Below, piece by piece: positions 36,318-44,693 of a DNA stretch of 54,419 bases. The notes under the pieces are model-generated. The model was not told the DNA's origin. It was given only the letters and a program-made list of their open reading frames with translations, and ran no database searches. Both the position numbers and the translations under genes were made by a program. The stretch's first letter is position 1. The number at the start of each line of letters is the position of its first letter. This stretch comes from JOPF133 sp052144935 (lineage in GTDB: Bacteria > Acidobacteriota > Terriglobia > Bryobacterales > Bryobacteraceae), in the NCBI GenBank assembly GCA_052144935.1, contig JBKQPR010000232.1, positions 1 through 54,419 on the forward strand, given 5' to 3'.

Positions 36318-36410
36318 CCTGCGTCCGCGTCTCCTCCGCGCCGATTTTCCTCTGTGTGTTATTTCCTCTTTGCGTTACTTTGCGCCTTAGCGGCTTGGCG
36401 AGAGATTCTT
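36318..36410. repeat. Degenerate dispersed intergenic repeat
   Basis: The stretch with GCGTCCGCGTCTCCTCCGCG and later CTTTGCGTTACTTTGCGCC resembles the repeat at 11481-11576 and similar elements common in many genomes. It probably derives from a mobile non-coding repeat. The gap between the GH3 and Gfo/Idh genes holds nothing else I can identify. Confidence 0.4.
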
Positions 36411-36480
36411 AGGAGTTGACCGCGCGCCTCCCAGGCCCCGTGTCGAGTATATGTTCCTGCCGATCTTAGGCGGAGCGGCT

Positions 36481-38127
36481 CTACAGCTTGATCTCCCATC
36501 CCTTGCGGAACAGGGGCTTCACCCACTTATTGGCGTCTTTGTTATTCGTGAATTCGAGCTTGGCGGCGTCCCACAGCAGCTTGCCTTCGTAGTGGGTGGC
36601 CACGGCTCCCAGCACCAGCCACTCGGTATACGGGCCGGCCACGCTGAAGTTGGAGCAGGCCGGGGCGCCGCCCTTCGCGGCGCGCACCCAATCGCGGCAG
36701 TGCGCCGAGTGATTGTCGCCGGTCGTGGCGCCCGGGGAACGCTGCAGGTAGGCGTTGGGCAGCTTGTACTCCGCCCATCGGGATCCCGGCAACAAACCCA
36801 CGCCTTCGCCGCGCCCGCTGGTGCCCATGTAACCCTTCGACCCAACGAAGATGCAGTTGTAGCCGGTGCCTTGCGGGCCGCCGGGACCACGCCCGGGCCC
36901 CCCGCGGCCGGCCGGAGGGGTGCCAGTGGGCGCCGCGCCGGCACGCGGAGCTCCGCCGGGCCCAAAGGGCGCCCCCGCGTCGCCGGGACCTCGCGCGCCC
37001 CCAAAGCCCCCGCGGCCTGCGGGCCCCACCTGCGGGCCTTGGCCCGGAATCTTGCGCGCATCCGCAGCCGTCATCCCCGGCGGCAGGTAGGCATCCCCTT
37101 GGATGCTGTCGTTCCAGTAAACCGTCACGGGCGGCAGGTTACCGCGCGCCGCGAACTCGTACTTCACCGCGTTCTTCTGCGGATAGGTGAACGGGCTGAC
37201 CCCTTCCCGCTGGATGGCCTCGACGCTGATCAGGCTCTCTGGGCTCAACTCCAGCGCCCAGTTGGCCGGACCGAGGATGTGGACGCCCCAATCGCCGAAC
37301 AGGCCGGTGCCGAAATCGTGGAAGCCGCGCCAGTTGAACGGCATGTAGAAGCCGAACTGGGGCGGACCGCCGCGCCCACCCCCGCCGCCCCCCATGAAAG
37401 AGGCCGAGAAGGCGCGGTAATCGTCATCCCCCTGGGTGTAGGGGCGCGCGGCCGCGCCACCCAGCCAGAGGTCCCAATCGAGCGTGTCCGGCACCGGCGT
37501 GGAGTCGGGGATTTTTTGCATCCCCTGCGGCCAGCCAGGCCTGCCGTGCCAGGCGTGTACTTCGCGAACCTCGCCGATTTCGCCGGACCAGAAGATCTCG
37601 CAGGCCACCCGCGTGGCGTCGTGCGAGTAACCCTGGTTGCCCATCTGGGTGGCGACCTTATATTTGGCGGCTGCCTGGGTCAGCAGATGGGCCTCCCAAG
37701 GCGTGCGCGTGAGGGGCTTCTCGACGTAGATGTGCTTTCCGGCCTGCATGCACCACATGGCGGCGGTGGCGTGCATGTGGTCGGGCGGCCCGACCACGAC
37801 GGCGTCGATGGACTTGCCCTGCCGGTCCAGCATCTGGCGGAAGTCTTTGTACTTTTCGGCTTTGGGCCAGCGCTGGAAACCCTCGGAGCCGCGCACCCAA
37901 TCGACATCGGCCAGGGCGATTACGTTCTCGACCCCCGCCTCGGCGTCGCGCAGGTCGCTGAACGGCTGGCCGCCCGCCCCGATGCCGGCGATATTCAGCT
38001 TTTCGTTGGGCGATTTGTAGCCCATGGATCGGAGCGACTGGCTGCTGCCGAAGCCACCCCTGGGGATCGCGCCTGCCAGCAACGTCCCGTAAAAGAAATA
38101 TCTCCGAGAAATTCCGTTCTGTGGCAT
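36481..38127 (-). CDS. Tat-exported Gfo/Idh/MocA-family oxidoreductase
   Basis: Protein of 548 residues. The N-terminus ISRRYFFYGTLLAGAI is a twin-arginine signal. The Rossmann domain has NIAGIGAGGQ and ALADVDW, then DAVVVGPPDHMHA and the family signature VEKPLTRTPWEA (the EKP motif). The C-terminal domain contains the catalytic-type segment of Gfo/Idh sugar dehydrogenases. A Gly/Pro/Arg-rich insert lies at about residues 370-425 and a Gly run near 250. Exported members likely act on sugars or cyclitols with bound NAD(P). ATG 38127 has GGAGG about 10 bases upstream. It may be functionally linked to the GH3 enzyme, though separated by about 317 bases. Confidence 0.85.
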   Translation of the reverse strand: MPQNGISRRYFFYGTLLAGAIPRGGFGSSQSLRSMGYKSPNEKLNIAGIGAGGQPFSDLRDAEAGVENVIALADVDWVRGSEGFQRWPKAEKYKDFRQMLDRQGKSIDAVVVGPPDHMHATAAMWCMQAGKHIYVEKPLTRTPWEAHLLTQAAAKYKVATQMGNQGYSHDATRVACEIFWSGEIGEVREVHAWHGRPGWPQGMQKIPDSTPVPDTLDWDLWLGGAAARPYTQGDDDYRAFSASFMGGGGGGRGGPPQFGFYMPFNWRGFHDFGTGLFGDWGVHILGPANWALELSPESLISVEAIQREGVSPFTYPQKNAVKYEFAARGNLPPVTVYWNDSIQGDAYLPPGMTAADARKIPGQGPQVGPAGRGGFGGARGPGDAGAPFGPGGAPRAGAAPTGTPPAGRGGPGRGPGGPQGTGYNCIFVGSKGYMGTSGRGEGVGLLPGSRWAEYKLPNAYLQRSPGATTGDNHSAHCRDWVRAAKGGAPACSNFSVAGPYTEWLVLGAVATHYEGKLLWDAAKLEFTNNKDANKWVKPLFRKGWEIKL

Positions 38128-38158
38128 GCCAGTAGCCTCCGTTATCGGTAATTGCGCA

Positions 38159-38251
38159 TCCGCTCCCTGACGGGGCGCCCCCTTGGGCCCGGCTCTGAAA
38201 GTTGGTCGCTACCGTGAAAGTGTGTCGGAGCCGCGACCGTCAGGGAGCGGA
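38159..38251. repeat. Inverted repeat with 14-bp perfect arms (dispersed family)
   Basis: TCCGCTCCCTGACG (38159-38172) is the exact inverse of CGTCAGGGAGCGGA (38238-38251). The right part reads GGAGCCGCGACCGTCAGGGA, and a near-identical block (GAGCCGCGACCGTGAGGGAG) lies inside the kinase gene at 51596-51615. No gene is present. Confidence 0.6.
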
Positions 38252-38359
38252 GGTCATATGAAGCAACTAATGTTACGCCGGTAAAGTGTGGGCGGCAAGG
38301 TGGACTACCGTAGGAACACCGTATTAACTGCTCGTACCTTTCCTTTCAAGACGATGACG

Positions 38360-38395
38360 GACGTAGGAAGCTGCCGTGTAAGCGCTTCCTACGTC
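38360..38395. repeat. Hairpin with 12-bp perfect stem
   Basis: GACGTAGGAAGC (38360-38371) pairs exactly with GCTTCCTACGTC (38384-38395) across a 12-base loop. It lies 90 bases before the gene at 38485 and could be a terminator-like structure without a T-run, an operator or an RNA element. Confidence 0.5.
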
Positions 38396-38484
38396 ACCGG
38401 ACAAAAAGGGTCCACTTAGGCAAATGGGGCTGGTGTTCGGCGCTTGGCACTGATAGAATCTCGTCCCAGAGGGTAATCACGCCG

Positions 38485-39747
38485 ATGGGGAGCACCACGA
38501 TTGTGCGATCCGTGCCGGGGCATGCCATGCCAGCGGACACGCCACCGCCAGACGCTGTTCGGGAACAGTTGGGCCGTATTCTGGCCAGCCCGCTTTTTCG
38601 CAGCAGTAAACACTATCCGAATCTCCTGAAGCACGTCGTCGAACACACGCTGGCGGGGCAGGCCGCCGGTTTGAAGGAGCGCTCTTTGGGGATGGAAGTT
38701 TTCGGCCGCGATCCGCACTACGACACCAACGCCGACCCGGTAGTCCGCACTTCGGCCTGCGAGGTGCGCAAACGAATCGCCCAGTATTATCACGAACCCG
38801 GCCGCGAATCGGAGATCCGGATCGAGTTGCCCGCCGGAAGTTACGTGCCGGAGTTCCGGTTTCCCGAGGCGCGGGCGGCGGAACTCGCGGCTGAGCCCGC
38901 TCTCTCGCCCATCCTATCGTGGGCCCCTTCGCCGGTGCGGCTGGGCTTGGCGCACGGCGTGGCGCAATATGGGGCGCGCCACCGGGTGGCCGCGGCAGCC
39001 ATCGCCGCGGCGACCGTGATTTTGACCGCCGGCGGCTTGGCGGTGGCGGGTGTGGGCCGGTCGAAAAGCGGTGTGGACCGGTTCTGGGGGCCCGTCTGGA
39101 ACGGAACCGATTCGGTGCTGCTCTGTCTGGGGGTGTTTAACAATCCGGCCAGTGAAAAGAGCGCTTCCGCGGATCCCACGCATGGGGAGGTGATGTGGAG
39201 CGACCGCGTGGCCTTCGCCGACGCCGTCACCATGGCCAAACTCACCGGCCTGTTGCAGGCGCACGGAAAGCAGTACGACATCCGGCGCAGCTCGACCTTC
39301 ACCCTGGAAGACCTGCACAAGATCCCGGCGGTGCTGATCGGCGCGTTCGACAATCCCTGGACCATGGCCCTGGCGAAGCAGTTGCGATTCACCTTCGAAT
39401 ACGATGCGGCCACCGGCGCGTCCTTGATCCGCGACCGGCAGAATCCCACGCGGGTGGTCTGGCGGGGCGATTTCCGGCGGCCCTATTCGCAGGTGAAGGA
39501 GGATTACGCCATTATTTCCCGGTACATGGACCCGCACACCGAGCGCATGGCGGTGGTGGTGGCGGGGATGGGGAAAGACGGCACGGCAGCCGCCGGCGAG
39601 TTCGTCACCGGTCCGCGTTACCTGGAAACGCTGGCCTCTGCCGCCCCCCGCGCCTGGGAGCGCAAGAATTTGCAAGTGGTCATCGCCACCGAGGTAATCA
39701 ACGGGAATGCCGGGCCTCCGCGGGTACTGGCAACGTACTTCTGGTAG
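38485..39747 (+). CDS. Membrane protein with acidobacterial N-terminal regulator-like domain
   Basis: Protein of 420 residues. Residues 20-115 (LGRILASPLFRSSKHYPNLL, then ERSLGMEVFGRDPHYDTNAD, PVVRTSACEVRKRIAQYYHE) match a conserved N-terminal domain seen in many Solibacterales regulators and adenylate-cyclase-like proteins. It has a winged-helix feel but no proven role. A single membrane segment (about 165-190) follows. The C-terminal 220 residues contain a periplasmic-looking domain of unknown function (LEDLHKIPAVLIGAFDNPW, EMAVVVAGMGKDGT-like). A transmembrane regulator is plausible. Its position before an Oar-like receptor gene suggests a regulatory link. Confidence 0.65.
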   Translation: MGSTTIVRSVPGHAMPADTPPPDAVREQLGRILASPLFRSSKHYPNLLKHVVEHTLAGQAAGLKERSLGMEVFGRDPHYDTNADPVVRTSACEVRKRIAQYYHEPGRESEIRIELPAGSYVPEFRFPEARAAELAAEPALSPILSWAPSPVRLGLAHGVAQYGARHRVAAAAIAAATVILTAGGLAVAGVGRSKSGVDRFWGPVWNGTDSVLLCLGVFNNPASEKSASADPTHGEVMWSDRVAFADAVTMAKLTGLLQAHGKQYDIRRSSTFTLEDLHKIPAVLIGAFDNPWTMALAKQLRFTFEYDAATGASLIRDRQNPTRVVWRGDFRRPYSQVKEDYAIISRYMDPHTERMAVVVAGMGKDGTAAAGEFVTGPRYLETLASAAPRAWERKNLQVVIATEVINGNAGPPRVLATYFW

Positions 39748-39776
39748 TTTTTCGTGGTGAATTTCCCTTATTTCCC

Positions 39777-39805
39777 TTGCGCTAACGCTAGACGACGCAT
39801 ATAAT
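39777..39805 (+). promoter_or_regulatory. Sigma-70-type promoter of the receptor gene
   Basis: TTGCGC (39777-39782), 17 bases, then TATAAT (39800-39805) gives a consensus -10 at optimal spacing. The expected start site lies near 39812, leaving an untranslated leader of about 60 bases before ATG 39872. Confidence 0.65.
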
Positions 39806-39871
39806 TCAGACAGAATAAGGTCTTTCTGTCCCCTGAAGCTAAGGGTGTGTTTTAGAGGAAAGGATACGAAT

Positions 39872-42800
39872 ATGCAAGGTCTACGTTCGATCTGCTGCGC
39901 TATTGTGCTGATCGCTTTCAGCGCCAGCCCGGCCTTTTCGCAAGCCGTCAACGCCACGTTGCTGGGGACCGTCACCGACCCCAGCGGCTCCGTGATTCCC
40001 AACGCTAAAGTCACGCTTACCGAGGCCAATACCAACGTCAGCCGCACAGGTCAAACCAATGAGAGCGGCAATTTTGTTTTCCCCGATGTGCCCCCGGGCA
40101 ATTACGTTGTCACGGTGGAGGTGACCGGATTTAAGAAAGAGGACCGCCGGGATATTGCGCTGCTGGTGAACACCACCCAGCGCGTGGATATTCAGCTCCA
40201 GACCGGCAGCCTGACGGAAACCGTCGAAGTCACCGGCGCAGCACCGCAGTTGCAGACGGACCGCGCCGATACCGGCCGCAACATCGACTCGATGGTGGTG
40301 TCGGAACTGCCGGTTCTGGTCAGCAACCGCAATTATCAAGCCCTGCTGGCCCTCGTGCCCGGGACGGCGCCGCCGACCGAGGAGCACTCCCAGTTCTTTA
40401 ACGCTTCGGACTCGCTGCAGACCGAAGTCAACGGCGCCCCGCGCGTGGCGAATAACTACCAGATCGAGGGCATCGACGACAACGAGCGCACCGGCTTGTT
40501 GCAGGTCCTGATCCCGCCGCTCGAAGCGATTCAAGCGGTGGACGTCTCAACCAGCGACCACTCCGTGGATTTGGGACGCGGCACCGGCGCGGTCACTAAC
40601 GTGATCCTGAAGTCGGGAACCAACCAGTTCCACGGCTCCCTCTACGAGTTCGTTCAGAACGGCGATTTCGACGCCCGCAACTTCTTCCAGCCCTCGGTGG
40701 CCGCTGTCCACTACAACTACTTCGGCGGCACCATCGGCGGGCCGATCAAGAAGAACAAATTGTTCTTCTTCGCCGACGTTTTGCGCACCTCCGATCACGA
40801 AGCCAACGCCAATACCGAGACGATACCGTCGCCGCTGTCGCGCACCGGCAACTTGAGCGAGGCCCTGGCTGGCGCCAACCCCGCTCCGGTTTACGATCCG
40901 CTAAGCGGGAATACGACCACCGGTGTAGGAAGGACTCCATTCCCCGGCAACATCATTCCCACATCGCGCCTGAACCCGATCGCGCTCAAGATCCTGGCCC
41001 TGGTGCCCGCCCCGAATGAACCGTACAGCACCCTGGCGCCGTCCAACAACTACTTCGCCCTCCTGCCCTTCACCAAGGACAGCACCCTCACGGACGGGAA
41101 GGTGGACTACACCATCAGCGACAAGGACCACCTCAGCGGTCGATTCAGCTTCCAGAAGCCAGTGGTTTACCAGGCGCCCATTTTCGGCGCCGCCGGCGGC
41201 GATGCCAACGGGGCCTTCGAGGGCACGGGAGTTCAGAAGACCTACAGTAGCGGCATCAACTGGACCCACATTTTTACGCCCGGCCTGCTGAACGAATTCC
41301 GGGTCGGCGTGGCGCACTACAACAACGTTGCGCAAGAGAGCGACTATGGAGCGAACGATACCACGAGCCTGGGAATCCCTTACGTCAATATCAGCCAGTT
41401 CAACAGCGGCTTAGTGGGTATCAGTGTTGGCGGATTTACCAGCCCGCTGGTGGGATATTCCGCCAGTTTGCCCTGGGTCCGTGCGGAGGCCAACATCGAT
41501 TTGGTTGACAACGTGACCAAGACGCACGGCAACCACACCTTTACGCTCGGGTTCGATATGCGCCGCATCCGTGACGACCTGTTGCAGACGCAGACCTACA
41601 GCCCGCGCGGTGTCTACACGTTCGGCGCTTCCCAAACGAACTGCGCGGGCAGTTGCCAGCTCCCCAACGGCACCACCAGCTCGGCGACCACCCCGAACAG
41701 CACCACTTCGTGGGCCAACGACGTGGCGAGCTTGCTGCTGGACAGCCCCCAGGCGGGCAGCACCGGCCGCGACTTCAGTGGCACGTTCCCGACTTACCGG
41801 GCCTGGTACTTCTTCCCCTACGCCGCCGATACATGGCAGGTCAGCAAGAAGCTGACCGTGGCCATCGGGCTGCGCTGGGAAATATATCCGCCAGGCCTGC
41901 CGGCGTTCCCCGGCCAGTTTTCCAACTTCATTCCGTCGAGCAACACGCTGGTGGTCGGCGGTGTGGGCGGCAACCCCAACAATGGGGGCTTGCAAAACCA
42001 CCTGAACTACATTGCGCCGCGCTTGGGACTGGCGTACCGCTTGACGGAGAAGACGGTTATCCGGACGGGTATCGGCGTCAGTTATACGCCGTTTGAGGAC
42101 AATACGTACATTACCAACAACTATCCGACAAAAGGCAACATCGGAGCGGTACAGAACCCGGGCGGGAGCGCCTATACCTCGGCCACCTACAACGGGTCCC
42201 TTCTGAGCTTCGAGAGCGGCCTCCCGGCGCCCACGCCTGTGCCCATCCCGTCCAACGGGATTTACAGCGTCGCGGCTTTGGGCTTCAACGGTTCTACGGA
42301 AGACTTTTTCCCGACAAACTACAAAAACCCTCATGTGATTGCCTGGAACTTCTCGGTCCAGCAGAGGTTGCCGGCTCATTTCACGATGGACGTTGCGTAC
42401 GTGGGCAATCACGGCGTGGACATGGGCTCGGACCAAAACATCAATGCCAGCCCGGTGATCGCACCCGCCTCCGCGGGCGACACCGCCTACCTGCCGTACT
42501 TCCCGCACACGGGCAACGTAACGCAGTTTTTCGTGCCGGTGTCCGCCATGTACAACGGCCTGCAAGTGAAGATTGACCGGCGCTTTGCCACCGGGCTGGC
42601 CATCACTTCCTCGCTCAGCTACCAGAAGGGCATGGCTTACTACAACGGCGGCGACGACGATGGATTCTACGGCTTCTATCTGAACGGACAATATCACCGT
42701 AATTGGGGGCTGGACGATTTCAATCGTACCGTGAGCTTCGTGCAGAGCTACGTATACCAACTGCCCTTCGGTAAAGGGAAACACTTCCTGAACTCCGCTT

Positions 42801-43390
42801 CGCGAGGGGTGGACATGATCTTGGGTGGATGGCAGATCGAGGGCATCCTGACGGTCATGAAGGGAACTCCCTTCACGGTGACTTACAGCTCGACGTACTT
42901 GAACCTGTCCCAAGGCGGCACTAACACGCCCATCGAGGTGGCTCCGAGCGTCAACATTCTGCACGGAATCAACACCACCTCGAACGGCGGAAGCGCGTGG
43001 TTCGATCCAACCGCGTTTGCCGCGCCACCCTGCCAGTCGGCGACGCCTAGCGGGTCCTGCGGGACCGGAGCGATCGATCAGATCGGCGGCGCTGCCCAGC
43101 AAGTCGGCAACGTTGGACGCAATTCCATGATCGGGCCGGGATTCTTCAACCTGAATGCTGCCCTGGCCAAGACCATGCACTTCAGCGAACGCGTCGGCTT
43201 GCAGCTTCGGCTGGAAACTATAAATACAACCAACACCCCGCAGTTTTCGAATCCGAACGGCGGTTGCTGCACCGCGAACAACGCCAACTTCGGATTCGTG
43301 ACCGGCACGGTCGGCAGCGGCTCCGGCTCGGTCAACGCCGGCACCGGCGGCCCTCGCAGCATCCAATTGGCGGCGAAGTTGACGTTCTAG
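39872..43390 (+). CDS. Oar-like TonB-dependent outer-membrane receptor
   Basis: Protein of 1172 residues: signal peptide ending SPAFSQ, then a carboxypeptidase-regulatory-like domain (TLLGTVTDPSGSVIPNAKVT, NYVVTVEVTGFKKE). A plug domain follows (IQAVDVSTSDHSVDLGRGTG, SGTNQFHGSLYEF), then a beta-barrel ending QLAAKLTF. The core motif GGTIGGPIKKNKLFFF is shared with the receptor at 6911-10795. ATG 39872 has GGAAAGGA upstream at about 9 bases, and a strong promoter precedes it. Ligand unknown. A decayed homologue follows downstream at 43845-44373. Confidence 0.9.
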   Translation: MQGLRSICCAIVLIAFSASPAFSQAVNATLLGTVTDPSGSVIPNAKVTLTEANTNVSRTGQTNESGNFVFPDVPPGNYVVTVEVTGFKKEDRRDIALLVNTTQRVDIQLQTGSLTETVEVTGAAPQLQTDRADTGRNIDSMVVSELPVLVSNRNYQALLALVPGTAPPTEEHSQFFNASDSLQTEVNGAPRVANNYQIEGIDDNERTGLLQVLIPPLEAIQAVDVSTSDHSVDLGRGTGAVTNVILKSGTNQFHGSLYEFVQNGDFDARNFFQPSVAAVHYNYFGGTIGGPIKKNKLFFFADVLRTSDHEANANTETIPSPLSRTGNLSEALAGANPAPVYDPLSGNTTTGVGRTPFPGNIIPTSRLNPIALKILALVPAPNEPYSTLAPSNNYFALLPFTKDSTLTDGKVDYTISDKDHLSGRFSFQKPVVYQAPIFGAAGGDANGAFEGTGVQKTYSSGINWTHIFTPGLLNEFRVGVAHYNNVAQESDYGANDTTSLGIPYVNISQFNSGLVGISVGGFTSPLVGYSASLPWVRAEANIDLVDNVTKTHGNHTFTLGFDMRRIRDDLLQTQTYSPRGVYTFGASQTNCAGSCQLPNGTTSSATTPNSTTSWANDVASLLLDSPQAGSTGRDFSGTFPTYRAWYFFPYAADTWQVSKKLTVAIGLRWEIYPPGLPAFPGQFSNFIPSSNTLVVGGVGGNPNNGGLQNHLNYIAPRLGLAYRLTEKTVIRTGIGVSYTPFEDNTYITNNYPTKGNIGAVQNPGGSAYTSATYNGSLLSFESGLPAPTPVPIPSNGIYSVAALGFNGSTEDFFPTNYKNPHVIAWNFSVQQRLPAHFTMDVAYVGNHGVDMGSDQNINASPVIAPASAGDTAYLPYFPHTGNVTQFFVPVSAMYNGLQVKIDRRFATGLAITSSLSYQKGMAYYNGGDDDGFYGFYLNGQYHRNWGLDDFNRTVSFVQSYVYQLPFGKGKHFLNSASRGVDMILGGWQIEGILTVMKGTPFTVTYSSTYLNLSQGGTNTPIEVAPSVNILHGINTTSNGGSAWFDPTAFAAPPCQSATPSGSCGTGAIDQIGGAAQQVGNVGRNSMIGPGFFNLNAALAKTMHFSERVGLQLRLETINTTNTPQFSNPNGGCCTANNANFGFVTGTVGSGSGSVNAGTGGPRSIQLAAKLTF

Positions 43391-43441
43391 CTTTTCGAGA
43401 AGTAGCTTTGGCCACCGGCGCGGCGCCCGCCGCTTCGGTGG

Positions 43442-43610
43442 CTATAGCTGTTTTTCGAGACGATTTGGCATTTGCCGGATCTCCGGGTCAGGCTTGATGC
43501 GCAACGCCGCTTCGAAATGCCGGATGGCCTCCGGCATTCGGCCGGGTATCCCCGATAACGCAATCCCCAGTTGAAGAGTGGGGGAAGGGTAGGATGTCGC
43601 TCAAATGTTG
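43442..43610 (-). pseudogene. Fragment of a TPR protein, C-terminal tail
   Basis: The minus strand encodes LQLGIALSGIPGRMPEAIRH, then FEAALRIKPDPEIRQMPNRL and a stop at 43442. This is one TPR unit plus the short basic tail seen also in the fragment at 11206-11460. No start or upstream repeats are present. It lies between the intact receptor and the receptor pseudogene. Confidence 0.5.
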
Positions 43611-43844
43611 GAACGGTCCTGGAGCGTCCTGCGAGGCCACCAGAACGCTCACCGCGCCGCTCAGATCGTTCGCGGCCAACCGGTAGAACTTGCAGCATTC
43701 CCGACGAGGGCGGCGCACCGAGCGCCCCTAATCGCCTTTTCCGCTCACCCCGATTCTCGCCGCCGCCGCCTTCATCGCAGCCACCCGTATTCATCTGTGG
43801 TGTGCAGCCGATCCCGGCACTCCGAACAAATCGGCACTTAGAAC

Positions 43845-44373
43845 TCCAGACTTCCGATGAAGCACTGGTTTGGCGTACCGGGTCCTATAATCTGAATCTG
43901 CGTTCGCAGTCTTTCAACGCCGCAAGCTCGCTGCAGACCCAGCGCACCGGGGCGTTGCAGATCTACATCCCGCCGATCGAGGCCATCCAGACGGTGGACG
44001 TTTCCTTGACCAACCACGATGCGGAAATGGGCCGGGCCTCGGGCACGGTGGTGAACGTAATTCTGAGATCCGGCGCCAACGACATCCACGGGCGGCCTAC
44101 GAATTCCTGCAGAACAGCGACTTCAACGCCCGCGCGTTCCTTAACGCGTCGGTAGGCCACCTGGCGTATAACTACGTCGGCGGCAACCTGGGCGGACCGA
44201 TCAAGAAGAACAAGATCTTCTACTTCGGCGGCTATCTGCGGGTGATGGATCACGAGCCCAACACCAACTTGGTGACCGTCCCTCCCAACCCGTGGCGCAC
44301 CGGCAACCTGAGCACCGCGTCCCAAACGATTTACGATCCCGCCACGGGCAATCCTCTGCGGGTCACGTTCTAA
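43845..44373 (+). pseudogene. Oar-like receptor fragment with frameshift
   Basis: The plus strand encodes SLQTQRTGALQIYIPPIEAI, QTVDVSLTNHDAEMGRASGT and GANDIHG. It then shifts by one base near 44091 and continues in the next frame as YEFLQNSDFNARAFLNASVG, GGNLGGPIKKNKIFYFGGYL, and PATGNPLRVTF before a stop at 44373. This corresponds to the plug and first barrel strands of the intact receptor upstream, with the N-terminal half and most of the barrel missing. The middle of the 43391-44693 interval is therefore receptor debris. Confidence 0.7.
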
Positions 44374-44447
44374 AGCACGGTCCCCGGTATCGGCTCCCTG
44401 TCGGTCGCGGCGCTGAAAGCGAACAGAACCGACAGTGTGGGGCGGTC

Positions 44448-44468
44448 GGGCAGGCGATTCGCCTGCCC
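44448..44468. repeat. REP-like perfect palindrome
   Basis: GGGCAGGCGA and TCGCCTGCCC are exact inverses around one T. Half-sites GTGTGGGGCGG and GGCCTGCCCCACCGCC flank it out to 44507. Relatives lie at 3551-3579 and 47731-47758. Confidence 0.6.
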
Positions 44469-44693
44469 AAGTCCGCCGCGGGCCGGCGGTTGGCCTGCCC
44501 CACCGCCACGCCCGTTTTCGGGGGAGCGGTTGGCATTGTTATTCCAGAGCAGCGCCTAAACTAAAGCACGGCCGGGAGAGACGCAACACCCGGCATCCGG
44601 ATTTGCGGCCGCGCGCAACTCACAATCCTCGCGCGCGGCCCGTCGCCGGCCGGAGTGCCCCATCCGCAAGCGGTGCTTTGCCGCCCGGTTAAC

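Noticed and set aside
43411..43442. GCCACCG/CGGTGGC stem after the second receptor gene as a terminator
   Set aside because: Stem of 7 bases with an 18-base loop and no T-run; too weak to call.
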